64,000 nt of DNA from Helicobacter pylori (GTDB lineage Bacteria; Campylobacterota; Campylobacteria; Campylobacterales; Helicobacteraceae), in NCBI GenBank assembly GCA_008032935.1, contig CP032039.1, positions 1,178,001 to 1,242,000 of the forward strand, written 5' to 3'. Both the position numbers and the translations under genes were made by a program. Position 1 is the stretch's first letter. Each line of letters opens with the position of its first letter. A model generated the notes under the pieces. It made no database searches, was not told where the DNA came from, and saw nothing but the letters and a program-made list of their open reading frames with translations. This document shows positions 29,808 to 37,353 of this stretch, one piece after another.

Positions 29808-30260
29808 ATGCATCAAAACAATAAAACTTTTTTACCCAACCAATCCGCTCATCTTTCTAAAATCGTTCTTTTTTTAAACACCGGCTTTTTAGCCTATCTG
29901 TTAAGCGCTTGTGGGGCGAATGTGCCTATAGAAGAAGTGATAGTTAAAGATCCTAAAGAAACCAAAGCCCAAGAAGTCGCCAGAGAAGAAAACGCCATCC
30001 AGCAAGAAAACGCCATCATTGATGCACGCACCACGCCTTTAATCAATCGTTTCACTAATTATAACGCTTATGGCTCTCTAAACGGCTTTTACAATTCAGT
30101 GGATAACCTCAATTCGCCCATGCAAAACGGCATGTATGGAGGCTATTACATGCCTTATTATTACATGCCCTATGGTTTCATGCCTTATGGGTCAGGTCTT
30201 ATGCCTTATGGGCCTTATGGGTATGGAGCGCCTGGATACTTCCCTTACGCTTTCTATTGA
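29808..30260 (+). CDS. Predicted lipoprotein with Tyr/Gly/Pro/Met-rich tail
   Basis: 150 residues. A lipobox-like LLSAC at about residues 31-35 follows a long N-terminal region with a hydrophobic segment (KIVLFLNTGFLAYLLSAC), predicting lipid attachment at Cys35. An acidic/Gln helical middle (AQEVAREENAIQQENAIIDA) follows. The last 50 residues are almost entirely Tyr, Gly, Pro, Met and Phe with repeated MPYG/YYMPY motifs. HP0637 equivalent; I know of no assigned function. The composition suggests a surface-exposed, possibly self-associating tail. ATG 29808 is preceded by TTAGGAAAACCC. Confidence 0.75.
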   Translation: MHQNNKTFLPNQSAHLSKIVLFLNTGFLAYLLSACGANVPIEEVIVKDPKETKAQEVAREENAIQQENAIIDARTTPLINRFTNYNAYGSLNGFYNSVDNLNSPMQNGMYGGYYMPYYYMPYGFMPYGSGLMPYGPYGYGAPGYFPYAFY

Positions 30261-30378
30261 TTGAGTGGCTTTAGCGTGCGTGGTAGCGTTGGTATTAAAA
30301 CGCGCTTGTGTTTTCTAATGGTTGTTTCTAACATGCTATGGTGGTGCGATAAAGAAAGGCTATATAAGAGGAGATCTT

Positions 30379-30792
30379 ATGCGTATAGTTAGAAATTTAT
30401 TTCTTGTATCGTTTGTGGCGTATAGTAGTGCGTTCGCAGCGGATTTAGAAACCGAAACCAAAAGCGAAAAAAAGAGCGGTAAAAAGTTTTACAAACTCCA
30501 TAAAAACCATGGATCAGAAACCGAGGCCAAAAACGACAAAAAGCTTTACGATTTCACTAAAAATAGCGGCTTAGAAGGCGTGGATTTAGAAAAAAGCCCC
30601 AACCTTAAAAGCCATAAAAAAAGCGATAAAAAGTTTTACAAACAACTCGCTAAAAACAATATCGCTGAAGGGGTGAGCATGCCGATTGTGAATTTCAATA
30701 AAGCCCTGTCTTTTGGGCCTTATTTTGAAAGGACTAAAAGCAAAAAAACCCAATACATGGACGGCGGGTTGATGATGCACATCCGCTTTTAA
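30379..30792 (+). CDS. Small exported Lys-rich protein of unknown function
   Basis: ATG 30379, chosen over the upstream in-frame ATG at 30322 because GAGGAG precedes it and it starts a signal peptide (MRIVRNLFLVSFVAYSSAFA, cleavage before ADLETE). The mature part is about 117 residues, very basic, with three imperfect repeats of a KKxxKKFYKxxKN unit (KKSGKKFYKLHKN, NDKKLYDFTKN, KKSDKKFYKQLAKN). It then has an SMPIVNFNKALSFGPYFERT block and ends MHIRF, an aromatic C-terminus resembling that of outer-membrane proteins. HP0636 equivalent. It ends 4 bases from the convergent hydE stop. Confidence 0.75.
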   Translation: MRIVRNLFLVSFVAYSSAFAADLETETKSEKKSGKKFYKLHKNHGSETEAKNDKKLYDFTKNSGLEGVDLEKSPNLKSHKKSDKKFYKQLAKNNIAEGVSMPIVNFNKALSFGPYFERTKSKKTQYMDGGLMMHIRF

Positions 30793-30796
30793 GCCC

Positions 30797-32335
30797 TTAT
30801 TCATAATCCAAAAACGCATGCGTTTTAAGGGTTAAGGTTTTGGGGAAATATTGCACAAACAAATCTAAAAACACTTTTTCGCCAAAAAAATCCCCAGCGA
30901 TCGTTACTTCTTGGACGCTAAAATTCTGCGCGTTATCCCAAATGAAATTCCCTAAAAACTCCGCTAAAGAATCCAAAATCCCCAAACTCAAAATTTCATT
31001 TTCCACGCCTGCGAGCCTGAAACTCATCGTGCTGTGCATGATCTTTGAAAAGTTTAAAGCCATTCTCAAAGAATCGTCTTTAAGGATTTTATAATCAATC
31101 CTAGGGCCTTTAGGGCGTAAGCATTCTTTAGCCAAAGAAATAACGCTCTGTGCGCAAAAATCTTCGCTATAACCCAAAACAAACCCTAAAATGCAAAAAA
31201 AATCCAATAAATTCGCACCCCCCAGATTGTATTGAGAAAGCTCTAAAAGGCGCGCATAAAAATCAGGGAATTTAGCCGCGTAGTTTTGCAGCATTCTGGA
31301 GGCTTTTTCATCTTGTTTGAGGAGATTAAATATTTGATTGAAATCAAATTTAACGCTTAAAAGCGTTTTTAAAGAACCATTAGCATGCAATAACAACCTT
31401 GTAGGGTGCTTGAAACTAAAATACAAAACGATAGAATTGGGGGTTGCGCTTAAAAACTCTAATTCATCTTTAAAGGGAAAGGTAGAAAAATTATTTTCTA
31501 GCACGAATTTTTTAGTGGGTGTGATCAAACGCTTAGGGGTTTTAAAAAGCGCTTCATAATGCAAAAGCGCTTCACAAGAATGGCTTTCATGCGTAAAAAC
31601 AAATTCTATCCCCTCATCTTGTAAAATATGGCACAATAAATTCAATATGGGGTCATAGGGCAGTTGGGCTATGATTTCATCGTTTTTGAAAGTGTCCTTA
31701 AACACGCTTTTTAATGGGGCTTTGATAGAGGGTTTTTCCAAACTGGCCAAATATTTAGCGTCCTCTAAAGGCAATTTAGTGCAACTCAAAACGCTAGAAA
31801 GATCGCTAAAAATAACGCTTGGAGAGGGATTTTTTAAAGAAAGGGATAATGCCCCCCTAGAAGTGAAAATAGGGATAAAATCCTGTGTTTTGAGCATGCC
31901 TTTTAATTGGGTTAAGCAATCTATAAGCTCTTTAGGGCTATGGATTATGTCTCCTTTAAAAGCGGTGTTTTTGACAAAACCCAACGCATTGGCATACAAA
32001 GATGCGTTTTTATCTAAAAAATCTTGATGCTCTTTAGCGTTCATAAAAAGGGGCTTTGAAAGGCTTGTTGTTTGGAAAAGATTTTCATCTAAAGGATCTG
32101 TGATTTCCTTTAAAGACAAAAAGCTAAAATCTAAAGAAAAGGGCAAGATCTCGCTTAATTTTTGCGCGAATTCTAAAGTGGTTTCAGCGCTCGCTTGGAG
32201 GTAGAAAGAAGTCGTATTATCCTTATAAACGCTATAAAAACGCGCTTGCAAATTGCATGCCATTTGCTCTAAAAGGGGCGTAAAAATCAAGCTTGTTTTT
32301 TCATTAACGCATTTAAAAAGAAAGACAAACACCAA
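30797..32335 (-). CDS. hydE: Hydrogenase accessory protein HydE
   Basis: 512 residues, last gene of the hydABCDE cluster. HydE is required for active [NiFe] uptake hydrogenase in H. pylori and Wolinella, but its biochemical role is unclear. The C-terminal third (LRPKGPRIDYKI, SFRLAGVENEILSLGILDSLAEF, EVTIAGDFFGEKVFLD) resembles the carbamoyltransferase/Kae1-like part of HypF in layout; that is a weak impression by eye. No ATG starts the frame: TTG 32335 or GTG 32332, one to four bases after the hydD stop, are the candidates. HP0635 equivalent. Confidence 0.8.
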   Translation of the reverse strand: MVFVFLFKCVNEKTSLIFTPLLEQMACNLQARFYSVYKDNTTSFYLQASAETTLEFAQKLSEILPFSLDFSFLSLKEITDPLDENLFQTTSLSKPLFMNAKEHQDFLDKNASLYANALGFVKNTAFKGDIIHSPKELIDCLTQLKGMLKTQDFIPIFTSRGALSLSLKNPSPSVIFSDLSSVLSCTKLPLEDAKYLASLEKPSIKAPLKSVFKDTFKNDEIIAQLPYDPILNLLCHILQDEGIEFVFTHESHSCEALLHYEALFKTPKRLITPTKKFVLENNFSTFPFKDELEFLSATPNSIVLYFSFKHPTRLLLHANGSLKTLLSVKFDFNQIFNLLKQDEKASRMLQNYAAKFPDFYARLLELSQYNLGGANLLDFFCILGFVLGYSEDFCAQSVISLAKECLRPKGPRIDYKILKDDSLRMALNFSKIMHSTMSFRLAGVENEILSLGILDSLAEFLGNFIWDNAQNFSVQEVTIAGDFFGEKVFLDLFVQYFPKTLTLKTHAFLDYE

Positions 32336-32336
32336 T

Positions 32337-32873
32337 TCAAAAACCCTTATAAGAGAGTTCAGCGATACACTCTAAAGCGATATGATCGGTGCGTTGCATT
32401 TCAACCCCCCATGCGTTGAGTTGGGTTTCTATGGCTTTTAAGGCTGTTTCTAAAGCGTTTAACATTTCGCTCGAAAGCTTGAAAGTGGTCTCGCTCCCTA
32501 TCACAAAAGGCACAAGCCCCACGATAAAAGTTTTAGGCAAATCCCCTAAAAACTCCGTGAGCCTTAAAGTGTGCAGCATTTCCACTTCATGCGCACTCCC
32601 AGCCCATGTGATTTCTTTAGGGGCGTCCTTAAAATCAAAAGCATAAACTGATCCTATTTCAACGCCTTTAGCGCTCACGCAGTCCAAAATCAAAACCTTT
32701 TCATACGAAGTGATTAAAGGAATGAGTTGCTGGGCCATTGTCCCCCCATCCACAATATCCACGCTAGGGAAAAAAGAAAAATTTCTTTTGAGGTAGTGGG
32801 CTAGATGCACCCCAATCCCTTCATCGCCAAAAAGGATATTGCCAATGCCTAGAATTAGGATTTTTTGACTCAT
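32337..32873 (-). CDS. hydD: Hydrogenase maturation protease
   Basis: Endopeptidase that clips the C-terminus of the [NiFe] large subunit after nickel insertion. 178 residues with the HycI/HyaD-type N-terminal motif LGIGNILFGDEGIGVH (nickel-binding Glu), DGGTMAQQL (Asp) and WAGSAHEVEML (His). The start overlaps the hydC stop by 4 bases. Its target is HydB (33563-35299). Confidence 0.95.
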   Translation of the reverse strand: MSQKILILGIGNILFGDEGIGVHLAHYLKRNFSFFPSVDIVDGGTMAQQLIPLITSYEKVLILDCVSAKGVEIGSVYAFDFKDAPKEITWAGSAHEVEMLHTLRLTEFLGDLPKTFIVGLVPFVIGSETTFKLSSEMLNALETALKAIETQLNAWGVEMQRTDHIALECIAELSYKGF

Positions 32874-33550
32874 TCTTTTTCTTTGGTGTAACCATAGCCA
32901 TTAATCATAGAATCCGCCCCCGAACTATCATACCTGATAGAATGGAAAAACACCATATAAACATGCACAGGGACAAACAAAATAAACCCCCAAGTCGCTA
33001 AGTGGTGGATAAAACGCACATTCGCTAACCCCCCACAAAGCGCTTCAAACCACTTAAAAGCACTCGCTAAAAACGCTCCAAGCCCCGCATGATAGACATT
33101 ATAATAGAGCACCACCCCGCTCAAACTCATCAATACGATCAAAACAACCAAAGTGAAATAAGCCACGAGTTGGATAGGGTTATACGATCCTTTAGTGTGG
33201 GGTTTGCCGCTGATAAGAAAATACGCTTTCATCTGATCGATCCAAGCTTTTGGGCTTAAAAGTTGGCCAAAACTCCTGCGTTCCATCAAGCTTTCTTTAG
33301 TGAAAAAAAGATAGGTTCTAAAGATTAATGCGCTAATGAGTAAAAACCCAAACATGACATGAAAAGAACGCACATAAGCTTGTAAAAGATACACCCCTTT
33401 ATAAAAGCTGGAATTAGGCTGCAAAAAAGGGTAAGCGATGTAAAACCCTGTAGCGATTAAAGTAAAAATACTCAAAGCCCTAACCCAATGGAAAAAGCGC
33501 ACAAAACCTGAATACTCTTTGTGTAAAACGACCTTATTTATTTTATCCAT
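32870..33550 (-). CDS. hydC: [NiFe] hydrogenase cytochrome b subunit
   Basis: 226 residues with four hydrophobic spans and the conserved histidines (HWVRALSIF, YVRSFHVMFG, HHLATWGFILFVPVHVYMVFFHS) that ligate two haems b in Ni/Fe-hydrogenase b-type cytochromes. It anchors HydAB in the inner membrane and passes electrons to menaquinone. It starts 12 bases after the hydB stop. Confidence 0.96.
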   Translation of the reverse strand: MDKINKVVLHKEYSGFVRFFHWVRALSIFTLIATGFYIAYPFLQPNSSFYKGVYLLQAYVRSFHVMFGFLLISALIFRTYLFFTKESLMERRSFGQLLSPKAWIDQMKAYFLISGKPHTKGSYNPIQLVAYFTLVVLIVLMSLSGVVLYYNVYHAGLGAFLASAFKWFEALCGGLANVRFIHHLATWGFILFVPVHVYMVFFHSIRYDSSGADSMINGYGYTKEKE

Positions 33551-33562
33551 GCGTAACCCTTT

Positions 33563-35299
33563 TTAGAATTTAGCGAAATTAGGCTCTACTTTAAACTCGT
33601 TCAAAGACTGCCCTTTAAAATCCATCACATGCACTGAGCATGCGATGCATGGGTCAAAAGAATGGATAGTCCTAATGATTTCTAAAGGCTGGGTTAAATC
33701 AGCGATTTTAGTGCCAATCAAGCTCATTTCATAAGCCCCTCTTTGATTTTGAGAATCTCTAGGTCCTGCATTCCAAGTAGAAGGCACCACCGCTTGGTAA
33801 TTTTCCACCACGCCGTTTTTAATACGCACCCAATGGCTTAGCATGCCCCTTGGCACTTGACCAATGTAGCGCCCTTTATATTCTTGATTTTTATCAATGT
33901 GATACGGAGCGCAAGTGCTTTGATCGCTTTTTAGATTTTCCACTAACGCATCAAACGCCAAAAGGCCATTATCAGCGATAGTCTTAGCTTCAATGCACCT
34001 TGCAGCTGTGCGCCCAAGCGTTGAAAACAACGCCTCTAAAGGCAGTTTCGTGTCTTTTAAAAACTTAGTAGCCACTTCAGTAACATAGGGGTTTTTCGCC
34101 GCTAAACCTACCACTACGGAACTTAAAGGGCCTACTTCCATGGGCTTACTATCGTATCTGGGGGATTTTATCCAAGAATATTTATCCTTAGTGTCAAGCA
34201 CTTTAGCAGGGATTATTTTATTTTCAATCCCCACGCTCTCGCCGTCTTTTAAACCGGTATAATGCGGGTTAGTTTGCCCGTCATAAGGGTGGAGTTGCAC
34301 TTCTTTAGTGTCTTCATATTGATACCAAGAATGCGTAACCTCTTCTTTAATCAAACTTTCATCAATGGGGTGTAATTTAGAAATATCCCCATCAAGCACC
34401 ACCCCACTACTCAAAAGGTATTTATCCTTCCCAAGCAACACTTCTTCATAAGCGATAAAATTCCTTAAACCACAGCCTTTGATAACGGATGGTTCGTTAG
34501 CGAACATTTCGCCTGCCATCACCAAATCAGGGTAGTAAGCATGGTTGATAAAATTAGCCACCACTTCAAATTTGCTCTTCCATTCAGCCAATCTTGTCGG
34601 ATCCAATATATCCATGACACTCGTAACACCCCCCACCGTTAGGCTTTGTGGGTGAGGCTGTTTGGCCCCAAAAATAGCGGTCATTTTCGCCGCTTCCCTT
34701 TGGATTTCTAAAAGCTTGAGGTAGTGGCTTAAGACGATTAAATTTTGCTCTGGGTTTAAACGATAGGTTTTATGCCCATAATAGCCATTGCTAAAAGGCC
34801 CCAAAGATCCGCTTTTAGCGAAATCGCTCAAGCGTTTTTGAACCGCTTTTAATTCACCGGCACCGGTATTAATAGGGTAAGGGCTGTATTTGAAAGAAAG
34901 TTTTGCCGCTTGAATGGGATCGGCTTTTAAAGCGCTCAAAATATCGCACCAATCAAGCCCATGCAAAGTATAGAAATGCACCACATGATCGTGAAAAAGT
35001 AGCGCCATGTTCATCAAAGATCGCACCAATTGCGCGTTTAATGGGGGGGTGATGCCTAGAGCGTTTTCTACCGCAGTGATACCGGCTTTATAATGCGAAT
35101 AAGTGCATACCCCACAAATCCTTTGAGCGATAAAGCCTGCATCTCGTGGGTCTCTGCCCTTAATGATCGTCTCTAGCCCCCTAAAAAGCGTGGAAGAAGA
35201 AAACGCATCAGTGATCACATTATCATCATCTACGATCACTTCAATCCTTAAATGCCCCTCAATCCTAGTGATAGGATCGACTACGATTTTTTTTGACAT
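33563..35299 (-). CDS. hydB: [NiFe] uptake hydrogenase large subunit
   Basis: 578 residues. Nickel ligands: N-terminal RICGVCTYSH (RxCGxCxxxH) and C-terminal DPCIACSVH (DPCxxCxxH), followed by a 15-residue tail VMDFKGQSLNEFKVE-type extension that the protease HydD removes after His. The catalytic centre oxidises hydrogen in the periplasm. Gap of 9 bases to hydA. Confidence 0.97.
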   Translation of the reverse strand: MSKKIVVDPITRIEGHLRIEVIVDDDNVITDAFSSSTLFRGLETIIKGRDPRDAGFIAQRICGVCTYSHYKAGITAVENALGITPPLNAQLVRSLMNMALLFHDHVVHFYTLHGLDWCDILSALKADPIQAAKLSFKYSPYPINTGAGELKAVQKRLSDFAKSGSLGPFSNGYYGHKTYRLNPEQNLIVLSHYLKLLEIQREAAKMTAIFGAKQPHPQSLTVGGVTSVMDILDPTRLAEWKSKFEVVANFINHAYYPDLVMAGEMFANEPSVIKGCGLRNFIAYEEVLLGKDKYLLSSGVVLDGDISKLHPIDESLIKEEVTHSWYQYEDTKEVQLHPYDGQTNPHYTGLKDGESVGIENKIIPAKVLDTKDKYSWIKSPRYDSKPMEVGPLSSVVVGLAAKNPYVTEVATKFLKDTKLPLEALFSTLGRTAARCIEAKTIADNGLLAFDALVENLKSDQSTCAPYHIDKNQEYKGRYIGQVPRGMLSHWVRIKNGVVENYQAVVPSTWNAGPRDSQNQRGAYEMSLIGTKIADLTQPLEIIRTIHSFDPCIACSVHVMDFKGQSLNEFKVEPNFAKF

Positions 35300-35308
35300 G
35301 TTAATCCC

Positions 35309-36469
35309 TTACTCTTTGTTTTTGATCGCTTTAGAAAGGAGCGCATGCGCGACAATGCCAATAGCGGTTGCACTGAGCAAAGTCGTGCCGACTTTATCCG
35401 CTACTTTATCAGCCCCTAAGCCGTCAAAGGCGGTTTTAATGGAACGATTCGCTAAAGGCTCTTCAAAAGGACTCATCGTATCCCAAAAATTAGGCTCAGA
35501 ACACCCTATGCACCCATGCCCTGCACCTATGGGCCAAGAAGTGTGTGAATTGAAGCGGAGTTTGGAGCAATTGTTGAAAGTGTAAGGCCCTTTACAGCCC
35601 ATTTTATACAAGCAAAAGCCCCTTTTAGCGTTTTCATCGCCAAAATGCTCCACGAATTCGCCCGCATCAAAATGCCCTCTCCTTTCGCACAAATCATGGA
35701 TCCTGTTCCCATAAGCCCAAGAGGGGCGGTTATACGCATCCAATTTAGGGAGAGCCCCAAACATCAAGTAATAAAGCACATTGCCTACGATATTTTTTTC
35801 ACTAGGCGGGCAACCGGGAACGTTAATCACGGGTTTATCAATGATTTTATGCAAGGGTTGCGCGTTAGAGGGGTTAGGGTAAGCCGCTTGCACGCCCCCA
35901 AAACTTGAGCATGTGCCTATGGCAAAAATAGCCGCTGCGTGTTGGGCGGCTTTCCTGCACTCTTCGGCCCCCGTTTCAGCGTTTGGACCTTGAGTGAGAA
36001 AGTATTCTGTGCCTTGGGGGATACCGCCTTCTACCATTAAAATGTAATTGTTTTTATGCTTTTCTATGGCGTCATGCAAGCTTTTTTCGGCTTGAAAACC
36101 GCTCGCTACCATGATGGTTTCATGGTATTCTAGATTGATGTAATCAAAGATGATGCTATCAATGGTGGGGTCTGCACTCCTTAACAAGCTTTCGCTACAG
36201 CCGGTGCATTCTGCCATGTGCAACCAAATCACGGGCAATCTGTTAGCCACTTCTACCGCTTTTAAAGTCAAGGGAGTAAAACTAGCCGGCAAAGCTAACG
36301 CTGTGCTCATCATGCCCGCCCACTTCAATAAATCACGCCTGGAAATGCCCGCCCCCTTAAACTCGTCTTGCAAGTTTTTATGCTCGTTATGAGCGTTAAA
36401 CGAACGAACTATATCAAGGCGTTCTTCAATCTTTTGATAGGTCTTTTTTTCATCGTAGAACATCGCCAT
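35309..36469 (-). CDS. hydA: [NiFe] uptake hydrogenase small subunit (Tat-exported)
   Basis: 386 residues. Twin-arginine signal ISRRDLLKWAGMMSTALALP directs the folded HydAB heterodimer to the periplasm. Fe-S ligands: CTGCSESLL (proximal cluster), GTCSSFGG, PGCPPSE, and C-terminal cysteines in RRGHFDAGEF...CLYKMGCKGP and CIGCSEPNFWD (medial and distal). A C-terminal hydrophobic anchor follows (KVGTTLLSATAIGIVAHALL). Start ATG 36469 or, better spaced from AAGGA, ATG 36463 (MFYDEKKTY). Confidence 0.96.
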   Translation of the reverse strand: MAMFYDEKKTYQKIEERLDIVRSFNAHNEHKNLQDEFKGAGISRRDLLKWAGMMSTALALPASFTPLTLKAVEVANRLPVIWLHMAECTGCSESLLRSADPTIDSIIFDYINLEYHETIMVASGFQAEKSLHDAIEKHKNNYILMVEGGIPQGTEYFLTQGPNAETGAEECRKAAQHAAAIFAIGTCSSFGGVQAAYPNPSNAQPLHKIIDKPVINVPGCPPSEKNIVGNVLYYLMFGALPKLDAYNRPSWAYGNRIHDLCERRGHFDAGEFVEHFGDENAKRGFCLYKMGCKGPYTFNNCSKLRFNSHTSWPIGAGHGCIGCSEPNFWDTMSPFEEPLANRSIKTAFDGLGADKVADKVGTTLLSATAIGIVAHALLSKAIKNKE

Positions 36470-36515
36470 TCCTTAAATAGAAATTTTCATTATCTTAACA
36501 TAATAAAAATAATAC

Positions 36516-36564
36516 AATCGCAATTTAATTGCTTTTTAAAAATTTGAGATATAATCGCAATTTA
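36516..36564. promoter_or_regulatory. Candidate operator and mdaB promoter in the hydA/mdaB divergent spacer
   Basis: The 118-base spacer contains a perfect 13-base palindrome GCAATT-T-AATTGC (36520-36532). A 12-base direct repeat AATCGCAATTTA is present at 36516-36527 and 36553-36564 (37 bases apart). TATAAT at 36550-36555, just touching the second copy, is the likely -10 of mdaB. The layout suits a regulator acting on both divergent genes. I cannot match it with certainty to Fur, NikR or HsrA sites. Confidence 0.45.
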
Positions 36565-36587
36565 TAATTATCAAAAAAAGGAACAAA

Positions 36588-37172
36588 ATGAAAAAAGTAC
36601 TCATCATTAATGGGGGCAAAGCGTTTGGGAGCTCTGGAGGGAAACTCAATGAAACTTTGACTGATCATGCAAAAAAGACTCTAGAGTCTTTGGGGCTAGA
36701 AGTGGATACTACGATCGTGGATAAGGGCTATAATCATAGCCAAGAGGTGGAAAAGATCGTTAGTGCTGATGCGACGATTTGGCAAATGCCTGGCTGGTGG
36801 ATGGGCGAGCCTTGGATTGTGAAAAAATACATTGATGAAGTCTTCACTTCAGGGCATGGGAAGCTTTATGCTAGCGATGGCAGGAGTTCGCAAAACCCCA
36901 CTAAAAACTATGGGAAAGGGGGCTTGATGCAAGGCAAAAAATACATGTTGAGCTTGACTTGGAACGCTCCCATTGAAGCCTTTAATGATCCTAGTGAATT
37001 TTTTGAAGGGGTGGGCGTGGATGTTGTGTATTTGCATTTGCATAAGGCGTTCCAATTTTTAGGGCTTTCAGCATTGCCCACTTTTATTTGCAACGATGTG
37101 GTGAAAAACCCCCAAGTAGAGCAGTATCTTAACTCCCTAACCACGCATTTGCATCAAGCTTTTGGCAAGTGA
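36588..37172 (+). CDS. mdaB: NADPH quinone reductase MdaB
   Basis: FAD-containing two-electron quinone reductase that protects against oxidative stress by keeping quinones reduced. 194 residues, flavodoxin-like: N-terminal INGGKAFGSSGGKLN, QMPGWWMGEPWIVKKYIDEV (flavin loop) and YMLSLTWNAP. RBS AAAAGGAACAAA. A C6/G6 hairpin follows 17 bases after the stop. Confidence 0.96.
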   Translation: MKKVLIINGGKAFGSSGGKLNETLTDHAKKTLESLGLEVDTTIVDKGYNHSQEVEKIVSADATIWQMPGWWMGEPWIVKKYIDEVFTSGHGKLYASDGRSSQNPTKNYGKGGLMQGKKYMLSLTWNAPIEAFNDPSEFFEGVGVDVVYLHLHKAFQFLGLSALPTFICNDVVKNPQVEQYLNSLTTHLHQAFGK

Positions 37173-37189
37173 TTTTAAAATTTTTTTAA

Positions 37190-37210
37190 CCCCCCATTTC
37201 TTTGGGGGGC
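37190..37210 (+). terminator. Putative intrinsic terminator of mdaB
   Basis: CCCCCC (37190-37195), loop ATTTCTTT, GGGGGG (37204-37209), then CTTGTTTATT. The stem is strong but the T tract is weak; T7 precedes the stem. It sits between mdaB and the 14-bp tandem array. Confidence 0.55.
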
Positions 37211-37213
37211 TTG

Positions 37214-37353
37214 TTTATTCCACAATGTTTATTCCACAATGTTTATTCCACAATGTTTATTACACAATGTTTATTACACAATGTTTATTACACAATGTTT
37301 ATTACACAATGTTTATTCCACAATGTTTATTACACAATGTTTATTCCACAATA
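37214..37353. repeat. Ten-unit 14-bp tandem repeat overlapping the 3' end of the restriction gene
   Basis: Ten head-to-tail copies of TTTATTMCACAATG, uninterrupted. Units 1-3, 8 and 10 have CC and units 4-7 and 9 have AC at the variable position; unit 10 ends in A instead of G. Unit 10 (37340-37353) contains the stop codon and last codons (ATT GTG GAA TAA) of the minus-strand gene ending at 37341, so the array appears to have grown out of the gene's own 3' end into the intergenic space. The 14-base period is not a multiple of three. Confidence 0.95.

Noticed and set aside
36470..36587. Classical NikR or Fur box in the hydA/mdaB spacer
   Set aside because: AT-rich stretches resemble parts of both consensus sites, but none matches well enough to call by eye; only the palindrome and direct repeat are reported.
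37214..37353. 14-bp repeats as a CRISPR array
   Set aside because: Units abut directly with no spacers, and no cas gene is visible; it is a simple tandem repeat.
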